The translations under genes and the position numbers were made by a program. A stretch of 64,000 nt of DNA, taken from NCBI GenBank assembly GCA_947650285.1, contig CANTFL010000143.1, forward strand, positions 124,001-188,000, read 5' to 3'. Source of the DNA: Hyaloperonospora brassicae (lineage: Eukaryota > Oomycota > Peronosporomycetes > Peronosporales > Peronosporaceae). Below the pieces are notes generated by a model that saw only the letters and a list, made by a program, of their open reading frames with translations, was not told the DNA's origin and did not search any database. Shown piece by piece: positions 1-10,239 of this stretch (position 1 is its first letter; each line of letters begins with the position of its first letter).

Positions 1-269
1 TGTTGCCGTACATGTTCAAGCTGTGGCTGACATCGCGGGTGAGTCCTACAAACGTTTACAAAATGATGCCAATTGGAGCGGAGAAAAGCCTGATGAAGAG
101 TGCCATGAAGACGAACGACTTGAGCGTCCTCGAATTCGCTGTTTACCAGTGGAGTGCGTATGTCCGACAGTACCAGGATCAAGGGCACGTATATAGTAGC
201 ATGAATGTGCTGAACCAGTTGATGCCGTACAGAAGGTTTATCGACCGTTTCCCCCGCAAGCAAGTGTAG
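1..269 (+). CDS. C-terminal end of a probable WY-domain (RxLR-type) effector, cut by the window edge
   Basis: An open frame enters from the left edge and stops at 267-269. The last roughly 88 residues contain a stretch like the W motif of oomycete WY/LWY effector modules (FKLWLTSRVSPTNVYKMM, near codons 5-22), then a helix with the Y-motif pattern (LEFAVYQWSAYVRQY). In this family the W and Y residues pack a three- to four-helix bundle that acts inside the host cell. Signal peptide and RxLR motif would lie outside the window, so secretion cannot be judged. The call rests on motif spacing only. A degenerate tandem repeat begins 12 bp after the stop. Confidence 0.5.
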   Translation, partial: LPYMFKLWLTSRVSPTNVYKMMPIGAEKSLMKSAMKTNDLSVLEFAVYQWSAYVRQYQDQGHVYSSMNVLNQLMPYRRFIDRFPRKQV

Positions 270-280
270 TTATGACGTAA

Positions 281-437
281 TCACTTGTCCACCGTAAACA
301 AACACCAATAAAAATGACATGAAGACTTGCCACCGTACCCACGTATAACGATAACGTGTAGACATGCCCACCATAAACAACTGCAACAATGACGGGAAGA
401 CTTACCCACCGTTGATGACTACAACAACGACGTGAAG
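281..437. repeat. Degenerate tandem repeat, four units of about 37-42 bp
   Basis: Four imperfect units share the pattern ACTTGYCCACCGT...AACGACGTGAAG and follow each other directly downstream of the effector-like stop codon. Units differ by substitutions and small indels, so the array is old. Confidence 0.55.
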
Positions 438-2282
438 ATGTAGCCGGTAAGTCATTACTCGAAATAGTCCAACCAGGACAGAACTGTGAATGTAGAGTAA
501 ATAAAGATATTTCCGTATTCTTTTTGTTCTTTCGATGCTTTGGTATGTAATCTGACATGTCTGGATGGAGTAGTGGAAGCTATGGTGTAAACGCCGCTTA
601 AACCAAACTAATCGAGGGCTCTTCTACTTCTAACGAAGCTTGCAGCAAGTCAGAGTGATTGTCATGGAGCCAGTGGCACACTGGTCGTCCAGCGCAAAGA
701 TGTTGCGTGAATTTTATTGACTCGGTCACTTTAACTCTTTATCACCGAACTTTGTCTCGTCCGCGTTCCATACCATGTACTCACAACCGCTTCACTTTGT
801 TTGAAGAGGACGTCAGACGATCGACAGGCGTCGACACTTGCGTATTTAAGACTCGTGGATGTCGTAGACGCAAGGCAAAATCTGCAACGTTGTCAGTATC
901 GCAATAAGTCTCCTTCTACTGTCACGACAATGACCCTAGCAGCCAATGGTTATGGTGCGAAAGTAGTGGGATCAGCACTAGATGCACCGCGTTGAAGTAC
1001 GCGCGCAGGCGATCCTTTTCTTTTCGAGGCAACATTCATAATGTTCTGATTTGGCTTGCAGTGCGTGAGGCAGTGGACCATTGTATTTCTGACAACGGTA
1101 ATATCGCATTTGCAATATTAGCGACGCTCTATCGGTCGAAAAGCGATTTGGAAACGAGACGAACTCAATTTCGGCTAGAACACCCGTAGACTCGTTGTTA
1201 TGATGTAGTAGACGAGTCTTCTGCACATACGAACGGGCGACAGCGAGTCACCTCTGACCAAACGCTTGCTGCCTCTCTCTGAGGGTATGTTGGCACAGGA
1301 ATGGAAACGCGAGCAAGCATCTTAGCGACAATAGCGTTTACGATAAATTGCCGGAACTGTTTGCGGCATGCTGTTGCACATCGGGACCACCGCAAGGAGC
1401 TGTGCCCAGAGATGTAGAGAGACATCTTGCTTGAGATCGTATCGGCTGCATTGTGATTCCTTTCGCCGTCGCTGTTGCACCTGATTCATGAATGCATCAA
1501 CAGCTTCGTTCCGCAAACGTCGATGATCTTGTAATGCACCCATACCCGTCAAAACATCAGTGTTCACTTTAGCACGATGCTTTGGTCACAGCACCTGTCC
1601 TGTCTACCTTTTCTAGCCTCTTGCAAGCCAGTGCAGTTACACGTGCTGCCTTAGACGGGCCAACTACTTTCGAACAACTTGTTTGCTGCTTACATTTAGC
1701 CGGTGTAATAGCACTTCAATATCCTCAGCAGATGCGTCGTGCCGACGGGGTCTCCCATGGCATCCACTGCAGATAGATGGATGCTCACAGCTATCGGAAT
1801 GGAAGGTCTTTCACGAATGAGAACGACGCTGATCCTTCATCTGTCCTCTTGATTTCTCGTTCAAAAGGCAGTCGAGCAGCCTGTCTGGAGTACAGAAGGC
1901 ACGGAAACCTTCATGTAGTCGAGCACGCCTGCCTGCCTGCCTGGAGCAGAGAAGGCACGGAGCCCTGACACTCGTTGCAGTACCAATCTTCGATCTACAA
2001 GTATGGCAGCATTTTGGCTACCCTTTCCATAGAAACGTTTTTCGATTTGCTTCGACGCTCGCGCAGCCACTTTGACTGTTTCCTAAGCGCTTGTCTTGAC
2101 CGAAAGGATGCAGCGATGCATCGATGGACCAGACTTTCAAATCAACTTAGAACGACACTAGTCAGGCCGATCGGAAGGTATTGCAAACTCTTTGTACGCA
2201 CCGTTCATCTTGTCCGTGGAACGTTTTTGTACCACATGCAACTCTATCATTGTATCGCACATTGCCATCTCGTTGACGTCAA
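438..2282. other. Gene-free stretch, possible decayed coding DNA
   Basis: No frame longer than about 110 codons and no recognisable family. Minus-strand frames between about 1200 and 1570 look mildly protein-like but are interrupted and shift frame. I could not assign them. Confidence 0.4.
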
Positions 2283-2350
2283 CATGGCTACATCCTGAGC
2301 ATGGCTACATACTGAACATAGCTACATACTGAACATGGCTACAAACTCAT
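2283..2350. repeat. 17-bp tandem repeat, about four copies
   Basis: Units of the form CATGGCTACATACTGAA repeat four times with one to three changes each, ending 53 bp before the start codon of the palmitoyltransferase gene, so the array lies in its promoter or 5' leader. Confidence 0.8.
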
Positions 2351-2403
2351 AGACTTTTCACTGAGATTGCAAAATTATCATTAGCCATTGACCAAAGATT
2401 ACT

Positions 2404-4843
2404 ATGTCAACTTCGCATCTCGTGTGTGCGTCATGCAACGTCGTTAGTGTCGGTCCCTCGTGCGTTAAATGTGACGGGGAGCTTTCTGTACCCACTGCTG
2501 TTGACTGTGCGAAGTTCGGGCTGCTTCCTGAGCTTCGGGAGCTCGTAAAGCAGGTAAACGAAAAAAGCGGTACTCCAAGTGCAGGCAGGTCGTAATCGAA
2601 GGGTACTGCTATTATTTTCTCACGTGTGTTGATGCTTTTACGCGTTTTTACTGCTTAGACCCCCGATTTCGATTTCAATACACGGGACGAAACATCCAAA
2701 GCGACGCTTTTACATCATGCTGCAATAAGTGGCAAAATGGGAGTCCTGGAGTAAGAGCCAACTTATACACTACAACCACTTGCGTGCATACGCTGCGAAT
2801 CTATTCTAACGCCAATGGGCATCACATTGTAAGATATATACTAGACAACCAAGCGACGCGAGCGAAAGTGAACGTCGATGCTCGAGGAGGAGAGACGCAG
2901 ACAACGCCACTGTTTTGGGCAGCTTCTTGCAACCAAATTTATGCAGTCGAATTGCTCCTGCGACATGGAGCTCAGCCGACTTTCAGAGACAAACGGGGAG
3001 TTTCGCCGTTTTTAGAGGCGATCCTGTGCTGCTTTCCAATCACAGCAGCCTACTTGGTGGCCAAGGGCTCGGGTATAAACCAGCGCGTACAAGGTGGGTG
3101 CGAGGAGCTACAAAGTGCAGCACGATGTAGGATGGGGTATCAATGTTTTCAGCTTTGTATCTGATTGTGTTTGATTGTCATGTTGAACAGATGCTCACCA
3201 GAAGACTGCGTTGATGCTGCTTTGTCAGCCTCAGCATTTTCACTTGGATACGTTCCGGATGGTCCTCAGTCTCCAAGCTTCGGTCGATATGCAGGACGTC
3301 GATGGCAACACTGGTGGGTCGTTTGTCGCTTTGGCTTTTTTGCAGCATACACATATGGCTCACACACGATTTCTTGTGTCTTCGTTGCAGCGCTGCATCA
3401 CGCGGCTGCGAACGATATTGCCATGGCTGTACGCTTGCTGCTTGACGCGAGAGCTGACACAACGATCGTGAACAGCGAGGGTCTTACGGCTAATGGAGTT
3501 GCCCGTGTGCGGCTTCGTTTGAAGTCACGAGCGCGTCGCCTTCTACACGAAGACGAACAGCTGCAGCATCTTTCCCGATGGACTTCGATTCCGGTGCGTA
3601 GCTTGCTACGCTAACACACCTCATGCGAGCTGACATGTGGACTGTGGCAGAAACAAACGCTGCTGGACAACATGTATAAGCTCGCGTTTTTTGTGCCATG
3701 GGCGGTGTTTCCCCCTCGCGTGCTACGTGATCGTAGTAGTGAATGGGTGGTGGTCTATCATACTGTCTCTTTCCAGTCTTTTATTTGCTGCAGCGCTAGT
3801 GCTTCGATTACTCGTGCGTGGCTCTTACGGCGATAAGCGCAAGGCAGCAGCGCTCATGTTTGGGATCAACGCCGCGTCGATCGGGTACCTTGTTGCCCTG
3901 TTTCCTCGATTTAGTGGATACTGCAGCTCGACGTTCTGTGCGTTTGCAGCAGCATCGTTTGCAATGGTTGGATTCACACTGTACAAAACGTCTGCTTCCG
4001 ATCCGGGTGAAGTGTCTACATCGTACGACGAGAAAATGCATGTAAGTCGATTCGAGATGTTGTCGTATGATCTTGAAAAGCATCAGGTAATCATGTCTTG
4101 CTTTGCATGTCTTGCTTTGCATGTCTTGCTTTGTTGTATTGCTTGCTTTGTAGAACGTCCGCTGGCTTGTTGAATCGAAGCTTCCTAGTGCGACAAAGCT
4201 GTGCCTCACATGCTTGCATAAGCGGCCACTTCGTGGAAAGCATTGTGCTGAGTTGAACATGTGCATTGCCAAGTTTGACCACTATTGCCCCTTCGTCGTG
4301 AATGCAATCGGTGCGCAAAATCATGCAGTGTTCATGGGGTTCCTCTTTTCGGCCGTGTCTTCGATCGGATTAGAACTTCTTGCTTGCTGGCGCTTTGCAC
4401 GAGCGCAACCTGAGCTTGTGGCAGACTTTGCAATTCAGTGGCAATGGTGGAAGTGGAACTCGCCAGTGTGGAATATTCTCGTGGACACAAGCGGTACTGC
4501 TGCGGGCACTCCCGGACTGTTTCACTGGCTATGGAGCGTCGCACACTTTCAACCGGTGCTGTTTTGCGTCATGTTTCTTGACGTCGTGCAAATTGCGTGG
4601 ATTGCGTACATATTGTTCTTCCACGTCTACTTGATGTGCGCAGCCCTCACGACGAACGAGATCGTGAAGAGTGAGAACCTCGATCGTGTGTATTCCCGCG
4701 GAATTTACAACAATGTGGTGGACTTTTTTGGTCTGCCATGTCAGCGGCCAGTGGACTGGCGTCGCGTGTACAGCGTGGAAGACTTTGCAAGCCAAGTTGC
4801 AATGTGTTCTTCGTCGTCGGGCCATACTTGCAAGGATTCGTGA
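2404..4843 (+). CDS. Ankyrin-repeat protein S-palmitoyltransferase, Akr1/HIP14-like, DHYC type
   Basis: Palmitoyltransferase that would attach palmitate to cysteines of membrane-associated proteins, probably at Golgi or endosomes. Hand-spliced exons: 2404-2553, 2659-2750, 2834-3093, 3191-3313, 3391-3593, 3651 to about 3726-3738, 3794-4086 and 4154-4843; about 628 residues. Phases agree at every junction; only the sixth donor is uncertain. The N-terminus has CxxC pairs (CASC, CVKC). Ankyrin repeats follow (ATLLHHAAISGKMGVLE, TPLFWAASCNQIYAVELLL, NTALHHAAANDIAMAVRLLL), then hydrophobic segments, then the Cys-rich catalytic domain CLTCLHKRPLRGKHC...FDHYCPF, then two to three more membrane segments. 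DHYC instead of DHHC plus ankyrin repeats is the arrangement of yeast Akr1. One zinc-ligand Cys of the usual HCxxCxxC is absent (HCAELNMC). Intron 7 carries three copies of a 14-bp repeat. It converges on the methyltransferase gene, 91 bp away. Confidence 0.88.
4092..4133. repeat. 14-bp tandem repeat, three copies, in intron 7
   Basis: CATGTCTTGCTTTG occurs three times in a row inside the last intron of the palmitoyltransferase gene. Confidence 0.9.
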
Positions 4844-4934
4844 ACGCATGTTTAGCTGGTGAGCAAGAAGCAATCACCATTCATAGAGTCAATTTCTACC
4901 AATATGGCGGTCTCAGGTCTGGCTACACTTGTGG

Positions 4935-6330
4935 TCACCGAATGCGTTCGAGACAGCGCATGCGTGCACCCCGCGAGCGCGAGTTGATCGCGATCTCTTC
5001 CGCAGTGGCTTTCGTAGCTTTTCGCCGCGTCAGGCGAAAGCGCTTGTTGCAGAGCATGTTGATATCGTCGTCTCGATTCCCGTCGTCTGCTTCGTGACTG
5101 CATCGATCATCCCACTCATTGACATCGTCTTCATTCTCGGCCGCGTCGACTCTGCCTTGCTCATCCTAGCACGAAACATTCAAGCATGTCAGATAAGCCG
5201 TTCAAGCTATGTTTGTCCAGCAGAGATGCATGCATACCAGCTCACGGAAGAATCGCTTGATCGGCCGATCTTCGAGTGAATGGAACGCAATTGTCACTAC
5301 GATGTCACAACGAGTGTAAGTCGTCAACCCAGATCCGCTCGGTGTGCCTCATCAGTATCCTACCGAGTCGTCGATGTGGAGCTAGATGGTTTGCAAGAAG
5401 CTTCACGCCCCTTTCAACATGATGGAGCTCGTCATTCACGTGGATTCGCAATGCCTGGAAACAGCGCGTAGCTGGATGTGTGCTGCCAATCCTGCTCGCA
5501 CGCTTGCCCGTCTGCTTGTGCGAGCCCTTCTTTACTTTCGGTGACTTCCACATGTTTGCAATGCGTTCAATACACTCCCGAAGCTCTCTGGTCGTCTCAA
5601 ACACTGTGCCTCGTTCCTCCCGTTCACGCACGATCGCCTTTGCAAACTCCTTGGCCAGTTTCTCCTCTCCATAGCTCCTAAAGATCTTGGTAAGCTGTAC
5701 TTCAGACAGCGTGTTGACTGCATCTGCTGCTGTCGGGCGTTCGCTATCGGATTGATCGAATCGCATGTCCAGCGGTCCGTCTTTCATCACACTGAACCCA
5801 CGTCGAGCAGCATCGAAATGGAAACTATTGGCCCCCAAGTCAACCAAAATGCCGTCTACTTCACGGGGAAACGTGGCACGCTTCAAGTGCGTCGTCAAGT
5901 CAGCGTATGATCCAGTGCAGAAGCTCACGCGACAGTGGAAATCGACTAAATTGGCTTGAGCGGTCGTCAGGACCTCGGGATCCCGATCCACACAGAGCAC
6001 TTTGGCCTCGGGAAACGTCTGTAGAATAGCGCGTGCGTGGCCGCCACATCCTGCAGTGCCGTCGACAAAGTGAAGCGGTCCAACTGCGTCGATCGTCTCT
6101 GGACATAAGGCTGCGAGGGTCTCCTGAAGCAAAACGGGGACGTGCGCCATCGGGTGGACGTCATTGGTGCTGGAAACGGCACGAACAGATGCAGCAGACA
6201 ACGCCCGTGAGCCACACTGGACGCGTGAGGCCGTACAGGCTCTGGGCACACGCAGCGCAGTGGAGAAGTGGCGGTGCCGGAGGCTAATCATCCTTCGAGG
6301 GCCAGTCGTGCTGACGGTCTCTGCTATCAT
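4935..6330 (-). CDS. Mitochondrial rRNA (cytosine-N4)-methyltransferase, RsmH/MraW (METTL15) family
   Basis: SAM-dependent methylation of a cytosine in small-subunit rRNA, most likely in mitochondria. Three exons on the minus strand: 6330-5364, 5296-5238 and 5165-4935; about 418 residues. The first exon alone would end in a false stop. Splicing the 67-bp intron joins the RL of exon 1 to VTIAFHSLEDRPIKRFF, the conserved RsmH C-terminal motif. Exon 3 ends with the family tail AEEIAINSRSRGARMRCLER. Other motifs: MAHVPVLLQETL, SAM loop DGTAGCGGH (residues 90-98), GILVDLGANS and RRGFSVMKDGPLDMRFD. About 55 basic, Ser-rich residues precede MAHVPVLL and look like a mitochondrial targeting peptide. 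A second in-frame ATG is at 6291. An acidic linker (around DAAENEDDVNEWDD) just after the second intron is unusual; that acceptor is the least certain junction. Confidence 0.9.
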
Positions 6331-6533
6331 TTTAGACGGGGGAGCCTAGTGATGGGCACATCGGTTTTGACGGGTGTGGAGCCTCTTGTTCGTCCGTCGC
6401 GTGCCAGACGGTGAGTCGCTGTTATCGCTTTCGACGGGGGAGCTAACGATGGGCGAGGCGTCAGTCCAACGTGGCTGCAAGTTGGGTTCACCTCGTCGGG
6501 CGACCGGTGCAGTCAGTATATGTTATGATTAAC
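6331..6533. promoter_or_regulatory. Short spacer between two minus-strand genes
   Basis: 203 bp separate the acyltransferase stop from the methyltransferase start, so terminator and promoter must both fit here. Two imperfect copies of GACGGGGGAGC...GATGGGC lie about 95 bp apart (near 6334 and 6435). Confidence 0.4.
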
Positions 6534-9398
6534 TCATTGGGAACTCACAGTCGACGTGGCGACGGGCACTGCCATCCACTCGGCATAAATGGTCGGATCG
6601 GATTGCGAGCTCGTCATGACCTCCAGCGCCTCCTCACGCGTCAAGTTGCGCGGCAGCTCATCTTCCCACCACAAAAACACACGGGGTTTGCGGCGTGCAT
6701 TCACCTTCCGCGTGAGGTCTTCCAGGACGTGTGCGGGGTCAGCACCACTGGTACAGAGACGCATGACACGCGACTTGCCATCCTGCGAGCGCTCGGAGCA
6801 TACGACGCCACTCTCGACCAAGAACCCCAGCGACTGCTTGATGCTTTCGCTGCACAGCGCTTCAGCGTGGAACAGTTGCTGGCGACGAAACAGCTCTTTT
6901 GCCAAAGTTTGGACGCGTTGCACGACATCACACTCAGTGTGTTCAATGCTGTCATCTTCTCCAGCAGGTAAAAGGCACCAGAGGCCCTGGATGGTCAGCC
7001 ACAGTGAATCCATGAAGGACCAGTTCAGTGACAAGACGAAGCTCGTGCGTTTTGAGCGCGTCCAGCTGTCTACGTCCACTGTCACTTTGCCCGGGGACTT
7101 GTCAGTGTCACATGCAACAGCTTCAGCGAAAAATTGAGTCACGTGCTTTTCGATGTCAATGGCCTCGTGACGACAGATGTGGCGCAGAAACTGCCACATC
7201 TCTCGCGCTTGCTGATACACTGCCCGAATGTCCACTTCGCGTTGAGTCGAGTGGCTCTCGTCGCACCTTACACGCTGGCGCAGAGCAGTGTCTACAGCAC
7301 CAATGACGGCCATCTCGGGTAGAAAAACGTGCAGCAAGTGGTTTCGGTAAAACCCTAGCTCGAGTGCTCGCACCGGATACTGGAGCTGAGACGATAGAAC
7401 ACCGTTGCGTTTCGTGTCCACATTCAGGATTGATACAGCATGAGCAGCAATATTCACGACATCGATGTGAGCCACACTTGCACCGCGTTGCTCCAGCTCT
7501 TTGACAAGCCACACCGTGCAAGCATCGAGCATCTCCTTCGTCACATACGCACGCTTCCACATGAGCAAAGCCGACACAATTGCAGTCGACGTGATGGTGC
7601 CAGATGTCTGCATCTGCTCGGCAACGAGATTGGATGTCTCCTGAAGCAAAGAAGCCTCTGTCAACGCCACGGGCTTACCAAAACGCACATAAGCGTGACC
7701 GAGTCTTAAGAAGAAGAGGTCCCAAACCGAACGAAGCAAGACGGCAAGACTCTCGCTTTCCTTTGGCTTGCCCAGTAGCTGATTCACGTATCCATCGACC
7801 TCATACACCTTGTCGTAGTCCAGCGAGATTGGAACGACCAAAACCGTCTTCTTCGTGCTCTTTTCACTGTCAGCTGCACTGTCGTGCGATGCAGAGCGAG
7901 GTGTGCCCTTTACGTAATCAAGAAACATCGACATAAAACCCAAACGGGGTTTGCATACGCGACCATGGCGCGATCTGCCACCCTCGATGAACACTTCCAC
8001 AGGGTTTCCGTCATGCAACAGCTCGTGCACGTACTGCTCCAGCACTTCCTTGTACAGACGATCGTCCCGGAACGACCGGCGGATGAAAAAGCTGCCATTG
8101 GCGCGCAGGAAAGAGCCTACGAGAGGCAAGTCCAAGTTGTTCCCGGCAGCAATGCGCGGCAGTGGGATGCCATACGCAAAGCACAAGTAGCTGATGATCA
8201 AGTAGTCCATGTGGCTCTTGTGCGTGGGCGCAAACACGACACTGACGTCGCCTTCGAGAGTCTCCAGCTCACGACGTACATGGTGGAGAGACTCCAAGTT
8301 CACATGGAGCCCGTCAAAGAGAAGACGCCACGTTTTGGTCAAGAGCCAGCCCAGACATCGTACAGCCGGCATGCACATGTCAGACTTGAGACCGTTGAAG
8401 ATCCGCATGATCTGCTCATTGTCCACGCCGGCGGTCTCCAAGCCTTCTTGCTGTACTGCCATTGTTTCCTGTACGCGCTGAATTAGTCGTCGGCAATGCG
8501 TTTCGACTGACGACGGCGGGCGTCCCAATAGATTCACTCCAACGCCTGCTCGACAGACAAACAGCAGGTCCACGACTGCCAACCGTACGTCAGCGAGTTG
8601 CAGAATGGGCCATCTCCACTGCCGTTTACTTGACGCTTGAGCTGTACTTGAACTTGCTGCGTCAATTGCACAGCGCTGTGCAATCGACGCCAACAGCCAC
8701 GACGGGTCCATCACATTCACAAACCCATGTCGCCGTCCGTCGCGCTCGACACGGCCGTCCGACTGCATCAAGTGAACTGAATGATCCTGTCCCTTGACGT
8801 CCAGCAGCTCTTCTGCACCTTCTTGCTGCACCAACAGCGTCTCGTCCGCCTCGAGCGACAGCTCCAGCAGCTTTTGCAGCTCGTGCCGTCGTCCGTTCGC
8901 CCCGTTGTCAACTGCTTTCCAGTCCCGTCTCGCGTGCTTCAAGTCCTTGTGCCACTTTAGCATGAGACAACTGGTCTCCGACAGCACCGACGCCGTTCGC
9001 AACGGCTGCTGTACGATATCCACAGCCCTCTCCACGCTCCCCTTCGTCTCTTCTTCTTCTTCTTCTTCTTCTTCTTCTGCAGTGTCCACGTGTCTCGTCC
9101 GCCTCGTCACGGCGAGTGCCAGCGCGAGACTCGACGTCTTCACTCCGCGCTCGTCCATTTCCCCACGTGCGTCGCTCTTCTTGAGGACCGCACGGACCTT
9201 TTCCTGGTACCTCTGGTACCGCAGCTGCAGCCGCCGCAGCGCAGCGCTCTCTGTGGGCACGAGCAACGGACGCAGCGACAGAGGCAGTGGCGACGAGGAG
9301 CTCACGAGTCGCGGCGCATGGGACGGCCAGTCGTCGCGACAACACGAGGGGTGGGACAGCGCCGTCTTTGTCGTCTTTGTCTTCATGGGCTTAAACAT
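6534..9398 (-). CDS. Glycerol-3-phosphate / dihydroxyacetone-phosphate O-acyltransferase (PlsB/GNPAT family)
   Basis: Intronless gene of 954 residues from the first ATG (9398). It should acylate glycerol-3-phosphate or DHAP, the first step of glycerolipid or ether-lipid synthesis. The four acyltransferase blocks are in order: HKSHMD (about 393-398; HX4D catalytic pair), GSFFIRR (435-441), FIEGGRSR (470-477) and VPISLDYDKVYE (about 521-532). The long C-terminal region is typical of PlsB/GNPAT rather than PlsC. The N-terminal roughly 250 residues are low-complexity and include a run of about ten glutamates encoded by a TTC/GAA microsatellite. The C-terminus (VSSQ) is not a PTS1 peroxisomal signal, so animal-like GNPAT localisation is not supported. 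Substrate cannot be told from motifs. Divergent to the NIPA-like gene across an 841-bp shared upstream region. Confidence 0.88.
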   Translation of the reverse strand: MFKPMKTKTTKTALSHPSCCRDDWPSHAPRLVSSSSPLPLSLRPLLVPTESAALRRLQLRYQRYQEKVRAVLKKSDARGEMDERGVKTSSLALALAVTRRTRHVDTAEEEEEEEEEETKGSVERAVDIVQQPLRTASVLSETSCLMLKWHKDLKHARRDWKAVDNGANGRRHELQKLLELSLEADETLLVQQEGAEELLDVKGQDHSVHLMQSDGRVERDGRRHGFVNVMDPSWLLASIAQRCAIDAASSSTAQASSKRQWRWPILQLADVRLAVVDLLFVCRAGVGVNLLGRPPSSVETHCRRLIQRVQETMAVQQEGLETAGVDNEQIMRIFNGLKSDMCMPAVRCLGWLLTKTWRLLFDGLHVNLESLHHVRRELETLEGDVSVVFAPTHKSHMDYLIISYLCFAYGIPLPRIAAGNNLDLPLVGSFLRANGSFFIRRSFRDDRLYKEVLEQYVHELLHDGNPVEVFIEGGRSRHGRVCKPRLGFMSMFLDYVKGTPRSASHDSAADSEKSTKKTVLVVPISLDYDKVYEVDGYVNQLLGKPKESESLAVLLRSVWDLFFLRLGHAYVRFGKPVALTEASLLQETSNLVAEQMQTSGTITSTAIVSALLMWKRAYVTKEMLDACTVWLVKELEQRGASVAHIDVVNIAAHAVSILNVDTKRNGVLSSQLQYPVRALELGFYRNHLLHVFLPEMAVIGAVDTALRQRVRCDESHSTQREVDIRAVYQQAREMWQFLRHICRHEAIDIEKHVTQFFAEAVACDTDKSPGKVTVDVDSWTRSKRTSFVLSLNWSFMDSLWLTIQGLWCLLPAGEDDSIEHTECDVVQRVQTLAKELFRRQQLFHAEALCSESIKQSLGFLVESGVVCSERSQDGKSRVMRLCTSGADPAHVLEDLTRKVNARRKPRVFLWWEDELPRNLTREEALEVMTSSQSDPTIYAEWMAVPVATSTVSSQ
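9048..9078. repeat. Trinucleotide (TTC/GAA)n microsatellite inside coding sequence
   Basis: About ten TTC units, read on the minus strand as GAA/GAG glutamate codons in the acyltransferase N-terminal region. Length polymorphism would change the protein without shifting frame. Confidence 0.95.
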
Positions 9399-10239
9399 GG
9401 CGCTGTTTGTCGCGAATGGGTACAAAAACGAGTTGCCCGTCGCTCGGTGGGGTGGCCGGTCGTCTCTATTTTGGGACTCTAATGGGTAATAAGGACGAGA
9501 CGCGTTGGCGCGCGCGATGCGACGACGGGCGAAGTACCAGTAGTGGGCGCTTTGCGGATACGGAAATAGCGATAGGGAGGCGAAGCTCTGGTCGAGTTTA
9601 GAGCCAATGTGATGTGCGATGTGGAGACCGACAGGGGCGGTACATTTCGGGTAAAAAGAACTGTTTTTGGGAGACTTTGAGCCCGCGTCTACGTGTGTGT
9701 TCGCTCACCCGCACTTTGTTCGGCTGTTTGAGCTCGGGCGAAATGCTCTCGTGACTCATTCTGCGAAAAAAACGTTGCGAAGAAAGACATTGGGCGACTT
9801 GTTCAAGTAAAAAGAGTAGCGACGCTGGAAGTAAATCTCAAGAGTCTCGTGGCTGTTGGTTCCGTGTGTGTGTCAAAGCCCTCGGTCGTATATGCTTTGT
9901 TTGGGTCATGTGTTCACATGCAATGAGACAATAGAGCGACTGTTGCTCGCTCCATTGCACAACTTACTTTCAATCGGTACATAACTAGTAGAAAAAACCT
10001 CTCGAAGCGGAGGCGTTCGCTCGTCTTGCAGCCGTTTGTTTCTGCTGCTGCTGCTGGAACGTCGTTTCGCTCTTCTCTGTCTTTAACGAAGAATAACGTC
10101 CGTTAACGACACCATATCATGCACTCGTCGCAAGGGCCGTAGTCCATTGTGCGGCGCTATTGCATGCGTCGAGTGTCCCTTTGGCTGTATATTACGTTTG
10201 GACGTCCATCGTACAATTTGCAGGATCCATCGACCTGTC
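9399..10239. promoter_or_regulatory. Bidirectional intergenic region between acyltransferase and NIPA-like genes
   Basis: 841 bp between two divergent start codons hold no plausible gene. A short CTG run occurs near 10040. I could not assign promoter elements with confidence. Confidence 0.5.

Noticed and set aside
1198..1567. Minus-strand frames that look mildly protein-like
   Set aside because: Interrupted, frame-shifted and not assignable to a family.
4042..4047. GTAAGT at 4042 as donor in the palmitoyltransferase gene
   Set aside because: The frame stays open to the GTAATC at 4087, and only that donor joins in phase to exon 8 with a short intron.
5305..6330. The methyltransferase as a single 341-codon gene ending at 5305
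   Set aside because: It would lack the FHSLEDR block and the C-terminal tail; both appear downstream after two short GT-AG introns with matching phase.
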